Origin: Pogostemon cablin
Lineage: Eukaryota > Streptophyta > Magnoliopsida > Lamiales > Lamiaceae
Length of the DNA: 64,000 nucleotides
Direction of reading: 5' to 3'
Assembly: GCA_023678885.1 (NCBI GenBank)
Contig: CM042994.1
Coordinates: 20,059,073 to 20,123,072, forward strand
Below are positions 32,641-44,900 of this stretch, piece by piece (the stretch's first letter is position 1; each line of letters opens with the position of its first letter). Below the pieces are notes generated by a model. It worked only from the letters and a program-made list of their open reading frames with translations. It did no database searches and was not told the origin of the DNA. Both the position numbers and the translations under genes were made by a program.

Positions 32641-35600
32641 GGTCATGGTTAATTTGATGAATGAATTGGAAATACTTGGAGTAGAATTTGAAAGGAAAAC
32701 CTAGATCAATTTATTTTTCATAGTTTGCCTAGGTGTTTTGAGTAAGTTCTGTCTGAAATATAAGAGATTGTATATGATAGGGAACTTCTGACAAAACATG
32801 TGGCAAAGGAAATCCATTTTCATCAAGGTATGAATAAGGCTAGTAACTCATTCACTAGTCGTTGAAGCATGATTAGTGATGGCATCTACTGACACGTTGT
32901 GTGTAGATACCGGAATCACTAAAAGTCTGCAACTAAGTGATGATGAGATTGTTATTGACATGGGTAATACTACGAAATTAGTAGTGGTTGTTGCAGTGGG
33001 AGTTGTTTATTTATCTTACGATATGAATATACGTTTGATTTTGAGAAATTATCTTTACGCACGTTTTCATAGAAAGAATTTCTTTTCGTTTTCTATGCAT
33101 TTACGGATGGATACTCCATTTTTTTTAAATGGCATGGTCATAGTAATGAAGGATGAAACTATAATCTGTTATGGTATGTTGGTGACAATTTGTGCACTCT
33201 TAAATCTTTTTTTATCCCTCGGATGCAACAAATAGTAATTAATAACGCATCTTATAATCTTAGTAAGAGAAAGGAACCTTCGGAGATGAACTAAACATAC
33301 TTTTGGCATCTAAGACTAGATCAATTTTACTTGAGTAGGATTCAAAGGTTGATAGCCGATGGACCATTGGGTTTATCTGAAGTGTAAACTATCTGATTTG
33401 CGAGTCTTGCTTGGAAGTAAAATGATTAAAATCCTTTCAAGGCAAAAGGGGTATAGAGCCATGCAAAGATATGTTGGAAATAGTTCATACTGATTTAAGC
33501 GGTCCTAAGACTATCCTGACGAGAGGTGGACATTACGACTTAATCATGGTGGCGAGTACCTCTTGGGATAGTTTAGGAGCTATTTATCAGATGATGAGAT
33601 TAAAATCTCAAGTAGTCTACACCGAGCATACCCCAGCTGAATGGTGTGGCGGAAAGAAGGAATAAGACTATTATGAAAAAGGTTAGATAGATGATGAGCT
33701 ATTTGGAATAATTAAATTTAGTTTATGGGTATGCCCTAGAAACAGCATGTCGTATAACGTTTGTCTGTTTGTGGGATATCCTAGAAAAATGGATGGTGAT
33801 GATTTATTTAGTCCAAAAGATCGAAGGGTGATTGTTAACACAAACACTAAATTTTTAGGAAAAGGACTATGTAATAAATCACAAACCCATGTATAAGTTG
33901 TTCTAAAGGAAGTGAGAGGGAAAACACAAAGTATAGTACCAAGTGTATAAGAGGATATACCACAAGGTAAACTGCATCGCGTGTCACATCTAATACACAA
34001 TTGTCTGTAGTGCCTTGTCATAGTGGGAGAGTTGTTCTACAACCGGATACATTTATGTCTTGGGAGAGTCGTGAGACTTGGTCGCTAGTAAACATGGAAT
34101 TGACCCACGGATACGACGAAGCACTACAAGATTGAAATACAGAATCTTAGTAAGTTGCAATGAATTATAAAATGGGATCTATGGATTCTAAATTAAATCT
34201 GGGAGCCTATATAACCTCTAACTGGTGTAAAAGTCATTGGAAGTGGTCATACAAAATAAAAGAGGATCATACGGTAAGGTGAGAACCTTGGAAGTAAAGC
34301 TTGTTGCGAAAAAGGTATACTCAGAAACAAATGGTTCGATTTTGAGAAAATCTATTTGCCGGTAGCTATGCTTATGTCGATCCGGATACTTTTATTTATT
34401 GCTATTCATATTGATTATGAGGAATAACAAATAGATGTCAAGACAGCTTTCCTGAATGGAAGTCATGAGGGAAACGTCTATGTGAAGCAACCAGAGTGAT
34501 TCATTGCAAAGGGCTAAGAGCATTTTGATTGTAAGCTTAAGGTGTCCATCAATGGACTAAAGCAAGCTTCAAGATCATGAAACATCCGTTTTGATGAGAA
34601 AATCCAGGCATATGGATTTATTCAATGCGCGGATGTGTCTTGTGTATTGAAAAGAGTGACAGAAACGTGGTGGTATTTCTTATATTGTACGTGGATGATA
34701 TATTGCTCATATGAGACAATGAAAGAGTATTATCGGGCGTATGGGTATGGTTGATAAAACAGTATGAAATGAAGGACTTAAGAAAAGCAAAATATATCTT
34801 TTTGATCATGATAATACAGATCACAAGAAAGGATGTTATGCTTGTCTCAAGCTTCATGAATTGATACGACCATTACTTGTTTTAGCATGTGACTTTATCT
34901 AAGGAAATATGTCTTATGACACAAAAGAAGATAAAGGTGATGAATGCGGTTCATTATGCTTCGGCGAATAAGGAAGCTTAATCTAATGATCGCTATGCAC
35001 GAGATAGGATATTTGTTTTGCTAAATGCATGGACAGTGGGTATCAAGGTAACCCGAAATAAGAATGATGAACTGTGGTAAGACATATACTTATGTACCTG
35101 AAAAGGACCAAAAATTATATGTGGACTTACCGAATAGATTCACTGCTTCTTATGGGTTACATAGATTCAGATTTTTCAAATCAGATAAGGACGACAGTAA
35201 ATCCACCACAAAAGTTATGTGTTTAATTTTTAGGAAGTTGAGACATAATATGGAGGAGTGTTATATAGAAATATATTTCGGACTCCGGACTCCATCATGG
35301 GAAGATAATAAATTGGAGCCTCTGAGGCAGCCAAAGTATCTGTATGACTCTAGAAACATCAAGATGAACTTTGAAGTGTTTCTAAGTTTGCCCAAGGTTA
35401 TCACAATTTATTGTGATAATAATAGTGCAGTTGCAAACTTGAAGGAATCACGAGCCCATAAGGCAATTAAATACATGGAGCGCAAGTAGCACCTGTTATG
35501 AGAAATCGTATGATGAGGGGAAGGTTGTTGTCGCCAAGATTGCATCGGATGATGACCTAGTAAATCCATTTACAAGGGCCTTAAGGCGAGAGCTTTTGAT

Positions 35601-35676
35601 GGTCATGTAGTGGGAGTGGGAATCAGATGTATGGCAGAAGATATGACATCATAGTCTTTTAGTATAAGTGGGAGAT
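32640..35676 (+). pseudogene. Copia gag-pol polyprotein, heavily degraded
   Basis: Domains follow in Copia order. A gag trace lies at about 32640-32720 (LMNELEILG). Then come the protease/pre-integrase segment 32876-33235, a GAG-pre-integrase stretch at about 33297-33470 (FWHLRLDQ) and integrase 33471-34020 (IVHTDLSGP, PQLNGVAERRN, VIVNTNTKFLGK). RT is at about 34260-34800 (DVKTAFLNGS, SINGLKQAS) and RNase H at 35064-35489 (IYCDNNSAVANLKESRAH). Stops and shifts occur in every domain, the zinc knuckle and most of gag are missing, and the RT YVDD region reads through a stop-rich stretch. A purine tract leads into the LTR at 35677. Confidence 0.9.
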
Positions 35677-36792
35677 TGTTGGATTGTATACTAAAAGTCT
35701 AGCTTTATGTATGAACAATGTTATAACAATTTATTTGAAATGAGAATCATATGATCAAATGATTGTGTCTTATAATTTATTTATATGCACGATGCAATAG
35801 TCCACTTACTTTATACTGTAGATAATATGTTGTGGACAACACGCGGAAGATCATATTATCGATTTCCTTATAAAGTATAAACAGATACTCACAATCGAGA
35901 TAGACGGGGACTCTCTATTGGGATAGTTGTAGTGTGGTTTGGTATTAGCTCATCTTGGCTATAGAATCACATTAATGCACTTTGTGTGTATTGAGCAGAG
36001 CCGCTTGAGATCGTTCGACTTATACTGACTATATAGGAGAACTTGATATCAGTTATTATGGATGTCCGTGCTCTTAATCCCTATACAATAACCTCGACAC
36101 ATATGGCAGTATGTATTTTTTCGATTCATCAATGGGTGAGATTTACATGTATTAAATCAACAAACTCTGTGAGTTGGGAAATAGTGCTGTCTCTATGGTG
36201 TGCTGTTGATTGTAGAAGGAATTTCGTGTCCGACATAGGTTGATGATGTCCCCTTGAGGAGCTCATAAGGATTATCATGTAAACCCTGCAGGTGGATTTA
36301 TTCCGGCATGATAATGAGGTTGATTGGTACTACTCTCGGATGAGATATTAATTAATAGAGTTGTCAGTAACTTAATTAATTAATGGGCATTGTATATCTT
36401 AAACATGGGAAGACTGTCGAGCTCATAATAAGAAGCCCATAACGTAATTATGGAATTAGAACGGTAGTGTAGTAATAATATTTTAGTGGTATATTATTAT
36501 TATTGGACTTAAGTATAAGCTTTGGGCTAAGCTTTAATACTTAAGCCCAGTGGAGGACCAACTCTAATTTCTCCTCCTGGTCTCTGCTGTAGCTCATATG
36601 TAAGTCATCTTAGCTATTCTAACCCTAGAGAGACACTCCTAACACGTGAAGAGGGTAGACAGAACAACATATTGAGAAGATCTCGAAGATCATCGCCCAC
36701 ACGACGTCGAGATTGGACATGGGAATACAGCAGAAGACCGGAAGATTATTTGCTGCTGCTATCTGTCAACTTGTACGATTTTCTAATAAAAT
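35677..36792 (+). mobile_element. Copia 3' LTR, truncated at its end
   Basis: It starts TGTTGGATTG after the purine tract and follows the LTR at 29241 for about 1.1 kb. At about 36792 the last 270 bases are missing and sequence of the ULP1 gene begins. No target duplication can therefore be read for this Copia block. Confidence 0.88.
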
Positions 36793-36793
36793 G

Positions 36794-39700
36794 TTATTCT
36801 AACCAGAATCCCGGAGTTCTTCAAGTTATTATCTGAATTTTGTCTTCTCGGTTTCATTGAATTGAAAAACTGCCAAACGCATTTGCTCAAGTCAAGATTA
36901 ATGATTGTCCAGTGGTCAGCTGTGCTTAAAAGAGGGAACACCAAGGCATTTTTTTTATTGCTTCATCTATATGTGCATCAACATAGCTATCCATTATTTT
37001 GCTTCTACTGTTTTGATTACGCTTAATAAGTTCCTGCATATTTTAAAATAAATACTATTAAATCGACTACTTACAAAACATAAAGTAATTCACTTGTTTT
37101 AGTAAATGATATGCAATAGAATTGTCCAACTCTTACCAAGTAGCATGAAAAAATACGTAGGGAAAATTTTTGTATCTAGCACATTCATATTTTTTATGCA
37201 TTAATTGAGCCCAACCATCAATCACCTATAAAGCACAACAACAATAGTTGTGTCATTGTGCAAATCAGAAGATAAAATTACATTCTATTTTTAAAACTTA
37301 CAGTGTCTAAAATCCTATTGCCTTCTAAAATATCAAGGATATTGTTGATAGTAACGTCACACAACTTCACATTCCTCCAAAAAGACATCCTGAAAAAAAA
37401 AAGAGAAGAAGCAAATTCAGATTCAATATTGCTAATTCAACCATTGTTTGTAGCTTTATCTTACCCTTCATCTCCCGCTTCCCAACGATCTTTAATGGTT
37501 TTCAATACTGCATCTCTGGTCCTTGTCACAGCCAACAAATTTTCTTTAACTTAAAGGTGCCACGGTTTTGTTTGTGATGGAGCGGGTATCCTTCATCATA
37601 CCCCTCAATAATCTCAGTTGTGTCTACCTTATCCATCTCCGGTGATATTTCCTTCTGAGCTCTATCACCTTTTGTCGTCCTATGTTTCACTCTACGTACC
37701 AATGTGCTGGGAGATACTTTTTTATTAACTTTTAGCTTGCGCGCCTCAGCCTTTAACTTCTTATTCTTGACCACCAATTCTTCATTCCATTTTTTAGCTT
37801 TGTGGAGATTCTCGACTGCAGTGATGTGGTTAATATTTTCTTGTTTTTCACAAAATTGTGTCATTGACTCCTCCACTTTAGCTTCCAATTGTATTCGAAG
37901 ATTTGTATTCTCTTCATTCAACATTAAAATTTCTACATCTTTCATCATTAAAATTTTTGCAATATCTTTCTTGACTGGATAACTTTCTTGTTAGACACAT
38001 GACTCCATCCCTGGATATTGTGTAGGAGTATCTTCAATTGTGGTTGTTACCTTCTCCTACAAAAAAAAAATTGAAATATGTAATCACATGTTAAAAAAAA
38101 AATGTGCAAGATCTGATTTTTAGATAATAAGCTAACTATAAACCAATTTAAATTTTACCCTTTTTGCTGGACTTTCCTCTTGGGATATACCGAAATTGAA
38201 TGATGGCATGTCTATCACGACTTCTCGAACCATAGGAGAGTTTGATTTGCGCTTCAAGGATTTTTTTAATTAAATCGCAAGCAGCCTCTTTCATTCCTTT
38301 TGCAGACTTGAATTCTGAACTTTCTCCATTTGGGCAGCCTGAGTCCTCATGAACGATATCCTCGTATTTTGTAATGATTTCAACCTCCTCAGAAGTTGGA
38401 TTCAATGTAACTTCACTTATCTGTTATGAATTGAGTATAAAGATAGCATAAAATCGTAAGATTATAGTAAAACACAATGATCAACCCATTGAATTATGCA
38501 TTCTTATATAGAGTTCACTTACCTCTATCTTATCTAATTCTTCATGCTAAAGCATTGCATTGTGCAGCTCGTTAAAGTCCCACTTTAACAACCGAGGAAA
38601 TAGAAATCCTTCACGAGGACGAACCAAATTTGTGTGCTCGCAAATCCAAAACTAGAAAAGTACAAAACAAATCATTTATCAAAGAAATAAGATTCTAAGT
38701 ACTATATTTTAATATTAGCATAATTAAAAAAACATACTGGTAGTAGCATGGCACAACCTCCTATTTTTAAGTTCTTGGTGGCCCTTATATGACTTTTCAG
38801 CATTTCAATGATATAATTGCTCCAATCATAGCTACAAAGCGCACTTATATCCTCCATGGTAGCTTTGAGATGCCACACCATCAACCCATTATTTTAAGGA
38901 GCAAGTAGGGTCGAGAATAGGTAGCATATGATTAGTCTTGTGATATCTTTGCTCTTATGGTTGTCATCTCTAGTCACCACTTCTTTTATCTTCTTCATTA
39001 TTAGAGATGGGTATAACATACTTTTATGTTCTTTCAAGAGAACTTTCTCTCCGAAGCATCTAATCACCCAAGAAGGTAAAGTGTAATCATATCCTTTCAG
39101 TGGTACTGCATTTGAGCCACCACTAATCCCAAACACAATCTGAACGTCCACCTTAGATAAGAACAATTGATTTCCACCTAAAACAAACAAACCTGATTTT
39201 ATATCGTAACTTTGCAGTATTTTTACATCACACTCCCACTTCCCTAGATATTTCTTTGAATAATCACTTGTTGTTTTTCTAATGGAATCAAATAAAACCC
39301 ATAATGGTGTCCTCCTTATCTCCTCTAAATCTGTTTTAATGTAGCTTAATGAGTTTATGCATTTTGTAGCCCCTCTTAAATTACTTCAAAAAAGGCTTTC
39401 TTCTGAATCCACTGTCACAGAACTTATTTCAATCGGTTATATCAATTAGCACAGATATAAAATAATTTGCATAAAAGAAAATCTGGAGAAAGCATGTGCT
39501 CAAACATAAAATTGGTGCAAAACTCAAAATTTTCACAATTTAATGTGTTGAGTCGTAATTTGTGTTAGAAATGTGCAAAAACATTGTGCAAAAATGAAGT
39601 TTGTACAATTTATCAATTTTGAACAATTTTCTATGTGGAGTCGGAAAATATGTGTAAAAGAGGACTTAAGTTAAGAAATATGCAAAAATCAAGTTTGCAC

Positions 39701-40753
39701 AATTTAATCAATTTTGCACAATTTACTATATGGAATCGTAATGTGTAAAAGAGGACTTATGTTAAGAAATGTGCAAAAAAATTATGCAAAAATAATTTTT
39801 GCACAATTTAATCAATTTTGCACAATTTCCTATATGGAGTCGGAATACATATAAAAGAGGACTTAGGTTAAAAAATGTGCAAAAATAATTTTTGCACAAT
39901 TTAATTAATTTTGTAAAATTTCCTATGTGTAGTCGGAATACGTGTAAAAGAGAACTTAGGTTAAGAAATATGCAAAACAATCGTGCAAAAATAATTTCTA
40001 CACAATTTAATCAATTTCGCACTAAAATGAAGCATAACTTGTAAAAATCAGAACTGGTAACACAAAAGACCAGATTTACTTATTTGCAAAGGAAAAGACT
40101 TGACCAAAAATTAGTCCAAAATAATCCAACAAAAACCATAGATCATAAAATCACAAAAACAAAATGTTCAAAATATCTCAAGAGGAAAAATATAGACAAA
40201 CAGTACCAATAGGAATTCATACAACCAAAGACAACACGATTCATGGTATTGAAAGAAAAAAAGAATCATCCAACACCAAAAAGAAAACAAGTTGAAATTC
40301 TAGATTAGATGTATCTATAGACCTCTATCTCTAGGTTATTTGATGTATTATTGACGGGGTGACAGTGTTGTAGATATAAAACACACTGAATGAGATAGTA
40401 AAAGGGGTATGACAAAGAAAGTGTATCACAGATATAGAAGAAAAACAAGCACCACCCACTCATATATCAAAAGGGGTATCAAGTTTTTCTCTACACCCAT
40501 CAAAAGGGATATTCACATCACCCTCTATGAATATTTTAAAAAATAAAATAGCTAAAAACATAATTTAAACTCCAAATGTACTCAGTTATTATAGTACTAA
40601 AATCTAACATTAAATTTCATAATAAACTCACCAAAGGAATTAATTGGGCGAGGAATGCTACTTTTTGGCAAATTATCTTTACACCGGCTTTTCGTCCTTG
40701 ATGTACCAAACTCTTCAAAATCATAATCTTCTGCCAATATAAGTTTCTTCCCT
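36794..40753 (-). pseudogene. ULP1-type (C48) peptidase gene of the Mutator-like element
   Basis: A minus-strand, multi-exon frame reading leftward. It has a basic exon (40753-40638, KSRCKDNLPKSS) and an N-terminal domain from about 39400 to 38540 (LSKVDVQIVFGISGG, LPSWVIRCFG, DITRLIICYLFSTLLAP). Next come an acidic/charged segment 38420-38148 and a coiled-coil-like Lys/Glu-rich exon 38055-37526. Peptidase exons follow: 37500-37300 (FWRNVKLCDVTINNILDIL), about 37242-37147 (VIDGWAQLMHKKY) and about 37036-36794 (STADHWTIINLDL, FFNSMKPRR). His of D-H-W is kept and the usual Asp of D-S is Asn. Stops occur at about 38892, 38560 and 37150, and there is an A-run frame slip near 36953. The cysteine end is at 27943-28177, beyond the Copia block. 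Plant Mutator elements are known to carry such genes. Confidence 0.72.
39540..40022. repeat. About five tandem units of 90-106 bases
   Basis: The unit contains GGACTTA(A/T/G)GTTAA(G)AAAT, TGTGCAAAAA and TTTGCACAATTTAATCAATT, followed by a CTATATGGAGTCGGAAT block. GGACTTA starts at about 39662, 39753 and 39859, with GAACTTA at 39952. The array lies in non-coding sequence, probably an intron or upstream part of the ULP1 gene, and is non-coding itself. Confidence 0.8.
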
Positions 40754-41225
40754 GTTTATATATAAATAATATTTAAAAAAATCAGGCTTAAATATACAAT
40801 AATATAAAATGAAATATATATGATTGTTCATAAACAACCTTTAGCTTTAGACTTTGTTAAGGTTACTGCTGCAATGTTTGTGCAATTTTTTTTCAAGTTG
40901 AAAGTGATTTTCTTGTAGCTGATTTTGCCCTCTATTTTTTTATGAAAACTGACTCTCTACCTCATTTTGTACCTTTACATAGAAGAACAAACCAATATAT
41001 CTCACATTTAATCACCATGAATATAGGTTATAGAGTAGTTGGAAAAAATAATGAAAAATATAGGAGAAGATGCACAAAAAAGTACAAAACTAAGTTATAA
41101 GGCTTACAAACACTACAAGTTAGTGCAAGCTGACTTATCATGTAAGCCTAAAGTCCACATATATATTTTATACATAATATCTACGATTACATTACAAGAC
41201 ATGTCTGGCCCTCCTTAACTACATG
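40754..41225. other. AT-rich part of the Mutator-like element, no gene seen
   Basis: Non-coding sequence, possibly intron or upstream part of the ULP1 gene. I recognise no exon with confidence. Confidence 0.35.
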
Positions 41226-41413
41226 TGCATAACTTCCAAGTATGAAACAAACTGATAGAATAAAGGATATCTATACACTAATGCTAACTACATATGCATA
41301 ACTTCCAAGTATGAAACAAAATGATAGAGATGCACAGAATGTATGCACAAAAAAATAGGGATGCACAGAAGTATGCATATGCATAACTTCCAAGTATGAA
41401 ACAAACTGATAGG
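41226..41413. repeat. Three copies of a 34-base repeat
   Basis: GCATAACTTCCAAGTATGAA followed by ACAAA(C/A)TGATAG occurs at about 41227, 41296 and 41380. The spacers also share TATGCACA(A/G)A words. Non-coding. Confidence 0.8.
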
Positions 41414-42542
41414 GATTACTCAATGAGACTTTTTGAGGTTTAAACATTTGTGTTTGCAAGTATCATATCTTAACAGATTGACCATATATATATTCATCAC
41501 AAGACATCATGAAACAAAAAAATCCAGCTCAAAAAAATATAACAAACTTGTCTAATAGAACCTCTAATTATTCATTTCAAGCTATATTGAATCACAACAT
41601 ACACCATTCATGCATTTATCTCAGCATTGCACTGATGCTCTCTGCTGCAGAATAATAAAATAGAATACAAGTATTGAAACCAATTTTTCATATACAAGAC
41701 CTTTGTCAAATAGAATATAAAATTGAACAAGAAGAAATTTAACAAAGTGATACCTTATATGCAATCGAATCAGTAGGCGTCCAAAACCCTAATATTTCGT
41801 AATCGCGGGGAAGAGAAATTGGAAAAGCACACTTTGAATTTTGGCTACCGATTACACTTGCTTAGGAGATTCAATCGAATCAGTAGGTGTCCAAATCAGA
41901 ATCGCAAATAATAAAATAGAATTAGAAGATGCACAATTAGAATTTCCAACGGTGGTGAGAATTTAATCACTTAGAATCGTATGAAACAGAAATTAGTAAA
42001 ACAATAATTCACGTATGGAATAGAAATTGGGAATGCACAATTGCAAGAATAGGGCTTACCTTTCTTCAACTTCAACGAGAATGAACCCCGATTTGGAGAA
42101 GATTTTCAGAGATTATTATGAGCTCGAGCAAAGATTGAATTAGAGCACAAATTTGGAATGGATGATAGAAATTTGGAACGCTAGAATGATCAAATGAAAT
42201 AAAACCATAGGTTCATGATATGAGGGAAATTAGAGTGAGATTGCACGGTTTGGAGATAAATCTGGAAGAAATCGGGATGAGATTTGCTCGATTGAACTAG
42301 AGCATAGATTTGGAATGGATGACAGAAATCTGGAACGAAATCAGAGTTATTTTGCACAGTTTGGAGAGAAATCTGGAAGAAATATGAAGGAGATTTGGAA
42401 GAGATTTGGAGAGAAATTTTGAAGGGGATCTAAGATTTTTGGGAATTTAGGATTCCGAAAGCACGACCCATTTTCAAATTGTGTAAGTCATGTAATTTAT
42501 AGCAATTATGCATTATTTTATGTATATCCCATAGTAATTGAC

Positions 42543-42546
<4 letters not shown>
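41414..42546 (-). other. Presumed right end region of the Mutator-like element
   Basis: This sequence lies upstream of the ULP1 gene in its reading direction. Repeated words such as AATCAGTAGG(C/T)GTCCAAA (about 41769 and 41879) and ATTTGGAATGGATGA(T/C)AGAAA (about 42152 and 42310) occur, with GATTTGGAGAGAAAT-type repeats to 42420. It ends at a (TA)n tract. The border is inferred from the change of sequence character only. Confidence 0.3.

Positions 42547-42585
<39 letters not shown>
42547..42585. repeat. TA microsatellite
   Basis: A nearly perfect (TA)n run of about 40 bases lies outside the presumed right border of the Mutator-like element. Confidence 0.92.
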
Positions 42586-42587
<2 letters not shown>

Positions 42588-42829
42588 ATATCATCTAAAA
42601 TGGTTAGTTAAAATATTTTGCCTATTTTACTATTCTCTATTTAAATTCAAAATAATTTTCTTTTCTCCCTTTTTGTTTTATCTATTTTATTTTATTTGTG
42701 CTAGGAGTTCAGTTGAACTTGGATGTCTTCATCAATTCTTCCTGTAAAATTTAAGAGCAAAACAAATTTTATTAGTAGCATTATGAAAGTAGTGTAAAAA
42801 TAAATATAAATGTTTGGGATATTACAAAA
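42586..42829. other. Short AT-rich spacer, nothing recognised
   Basis: I see no ORF or repeat here. LINE homology begins immediately after it. Confidence 0.4.
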
Positions 42830-44900
42830 ATATTTAGGGGGTCTTGGTGTTCAGGAACTTGAAAGTTTCAATATTGCTCTTTTGGGGAAGTGGACTTGGA
42901 GGGCCTGATTGAGAAAAATATATTATGGGTTAGGTTAGTAGAGAGTAGAAGAGGGGTGGCACTGATGGAACTAATGAGTTTAGGTTTGAAGCCATATAAT
43001 ATTAGAATTAGTGGGTGGTGGGGGAGTATAGTCAAGTCTCTGAAAGATCATAAGGGGAGTGGTTTAAAGAGAGTATTAGTAGAAAGGTGGGGAATGGCTT
43101 GGATACTAGTTTTTAGGGAGAAGATTGCTCTGGGAAGGGTATTTTGATGTCTAAATATCCTAGATTATTTCAAAACCGTACAAAAAAATAAGCAAGGATT
43201 AGCGAGATGAGAGAATGGGCTTGGGAGGAGTGGAAATGGGGAAGGGAATGGAGAATATCACTTAGAAGTTTTGAAACTGACGACCTTGATACTTTATTGT
43301 CATTTATCAACATGTTCAAATTATCTAAAGAAGCAAAAGACACGTGGAGGTGAAAATCAAACAGCAAAGAGATCTACAACGTCAAAAAAGCATACAAAGT
43401 ATTGTGAAGGAAGAAGTTAACAAGAGAGCAAGAAGATGAAAAAATCTATAGTCAAGTTTGGAGAAGTGTTGCGATCCCAGAGTACAACTCATGGTATGGA
43501 AAGCAATTAAAGGAAGACTCGCCATGACAGTAAATCTGAGAAGGAGGAATTGTCTTCCTTTGAATATTGGAGTCATGTGTCCATTGTGCAAGAATAGAGT
43601 GGAAACAGGTGAACATCTGCTCTTCCATTACAGTTGGAGTTCAAAATTCTAGTTCGAATGCCTTAAATGGTTAGGGGTAAGTACTCCTATACATGAGTTG
43701 ATCAAAAATAATTTTCTGTTGTTTGGAGATTTATTTCGATCAAAACTTGGTAATTCTATTGCTTTATTATTCTGGATGTGTGGTATTTGGCAGTGTTTTG
43801 AAAATTAAATTGTAGATCAAACCGACAGCCCTAACGGTTCGAGGTTCAACCGGTCGGATCGGTCGGACCGGCGTTTCAACCGGAAAAATTAAATTACCTC
43901 ATTTTAATTATATTTATATTATTATTATTATAAAAATCACTATTAAAAATAATAATAAATTAAAAATTTTAATAAAATATAATTTAAAATATTGATTATT
44001 AGTTTATAAATCAACTTAATAGTTAATACCATAAAAATATAAAGTAAAATATGAAAAAAAATCAATATAAATAATAAATACTCTAAAAGTAAAAAAAAAA
44101 AAAGTCAAACACCATACTTAGATTTTTATATTAATAATATAATTTTTATATAATGTTAAAGCATTAAAGCAATTAGGGCATCTCTATTCTGCCCCATTTC
44201 ACAGACGCGACTCTCTCTCTAATATGCAGCCCTTTCTCATTCTTATAATTTTAAAACACAGGCATTCTCCTCTCTCTCCTTTTCAGCCACAAAAATCGTT
44301 TCTCTCTCTTATTTGTTCTGTTACTCTCTTGCAATAATTTTATAATTTTGTTTTAAAAACTTCTGCCACATTTGACAGAGGATGGTGGCGCCGTTTCGAC
44401 ACAGCGCCAAAAGTTGTTGCCTGCCAAAGTACTAATTCAGAGAATGGGCCGCTTGTTCTGTTCTCTTTCTTAGATCTTAGCCTTCTTCTTTTTTTATAAT
44501 TAGATCTCCACTCATTTCAGGTTGTTTGCGAATAGATCTTTCTTAGATCTCAGTTTTTTTTGTTTGCAATTAGATTTTAGTCATTTGTTTGCAAATAGAA
44601 CAGAATAGAATTGGAATTGTATGAGAATAAAATAGAGTTTGGAAATAAAACTGGCCAATTCCAGTTCTATCGATTTTACCGGTTTATCGGTTTTGACCAG
44701 TTCAAACCGGTTCTTTGCGGTTTAATTGAGAAAATGGTTTTAAGGTGGTTTTGGGTCGGTTTTGACTTCGGTTCTTGGTTCAACCGGTTGAACCGGTCGG
44801 TCCTATCCGGTTTTCAAAATATTGGTATTTGATTAATATGGAAAATGAGAAATGATGTTGTCTTTGGAGGAAAAAAATGAAATGTTATGAAAATTGTTGT
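42830..44900 (+). pseudogene. LINE ORF2 C-terminal fragment, split by an hAT element
   Basis: The plus strand reads KYLGGLGVQELESFNIALLG, the block after the RT core of plant L1-type LINEs. Decayed sequence follows, then the zf-RVT zinc-knuckle domain at about 43485-43650 (WKAIKGRLAMTVNLRRRNC, CPLCKNRVETGEHLLFH). The end of the protein is interrupted at 43790 and resumes at 44825, giving GIW | LIWKMRNDVVFGG, the typical LINE terminal W-x-x-RN motif. Several stops are present. Nothing upstream of the GGLG block is kept, so this is a 5'-truncated copy. Confidence 0.8.
43791..44824. mobile_element. Non-autonomous hAT element inside the LINE
   Basis: The ends are CAGTGTTTTGAAAA and the complement of CAATATTTTGAAAA (12 of 14 positions match). 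Flanks GTATTTGG (43783-43790) and GTATTTGA (44825-44832) form a 7-of-8 duplication, as expected of hAT. Removing the element restores the LINE reading across the gap. Sub-terminal regions are full of self-complementary CCGGTT / AACCGG words. The middle (about 44170-44470) is a CT-rich, leader-like stretch with no ORF. Confidence 0.88.

Noticed and set aside
32876..33235. 119-codon ORF as an independent gene
   Set aside because: It aligns with the protease to pre-integrase stretch of Copia pol and sits in order between gag and integrase remnants.
29597..36243. Identical 66-codon ORFs at 29597-29797 and 36043-36243
   Set aside because: Both lie inside Copia LTRs at the same LTR position, and identity reflects duplication of the LTR. 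The solo LTR at 8086 has the frame broken.
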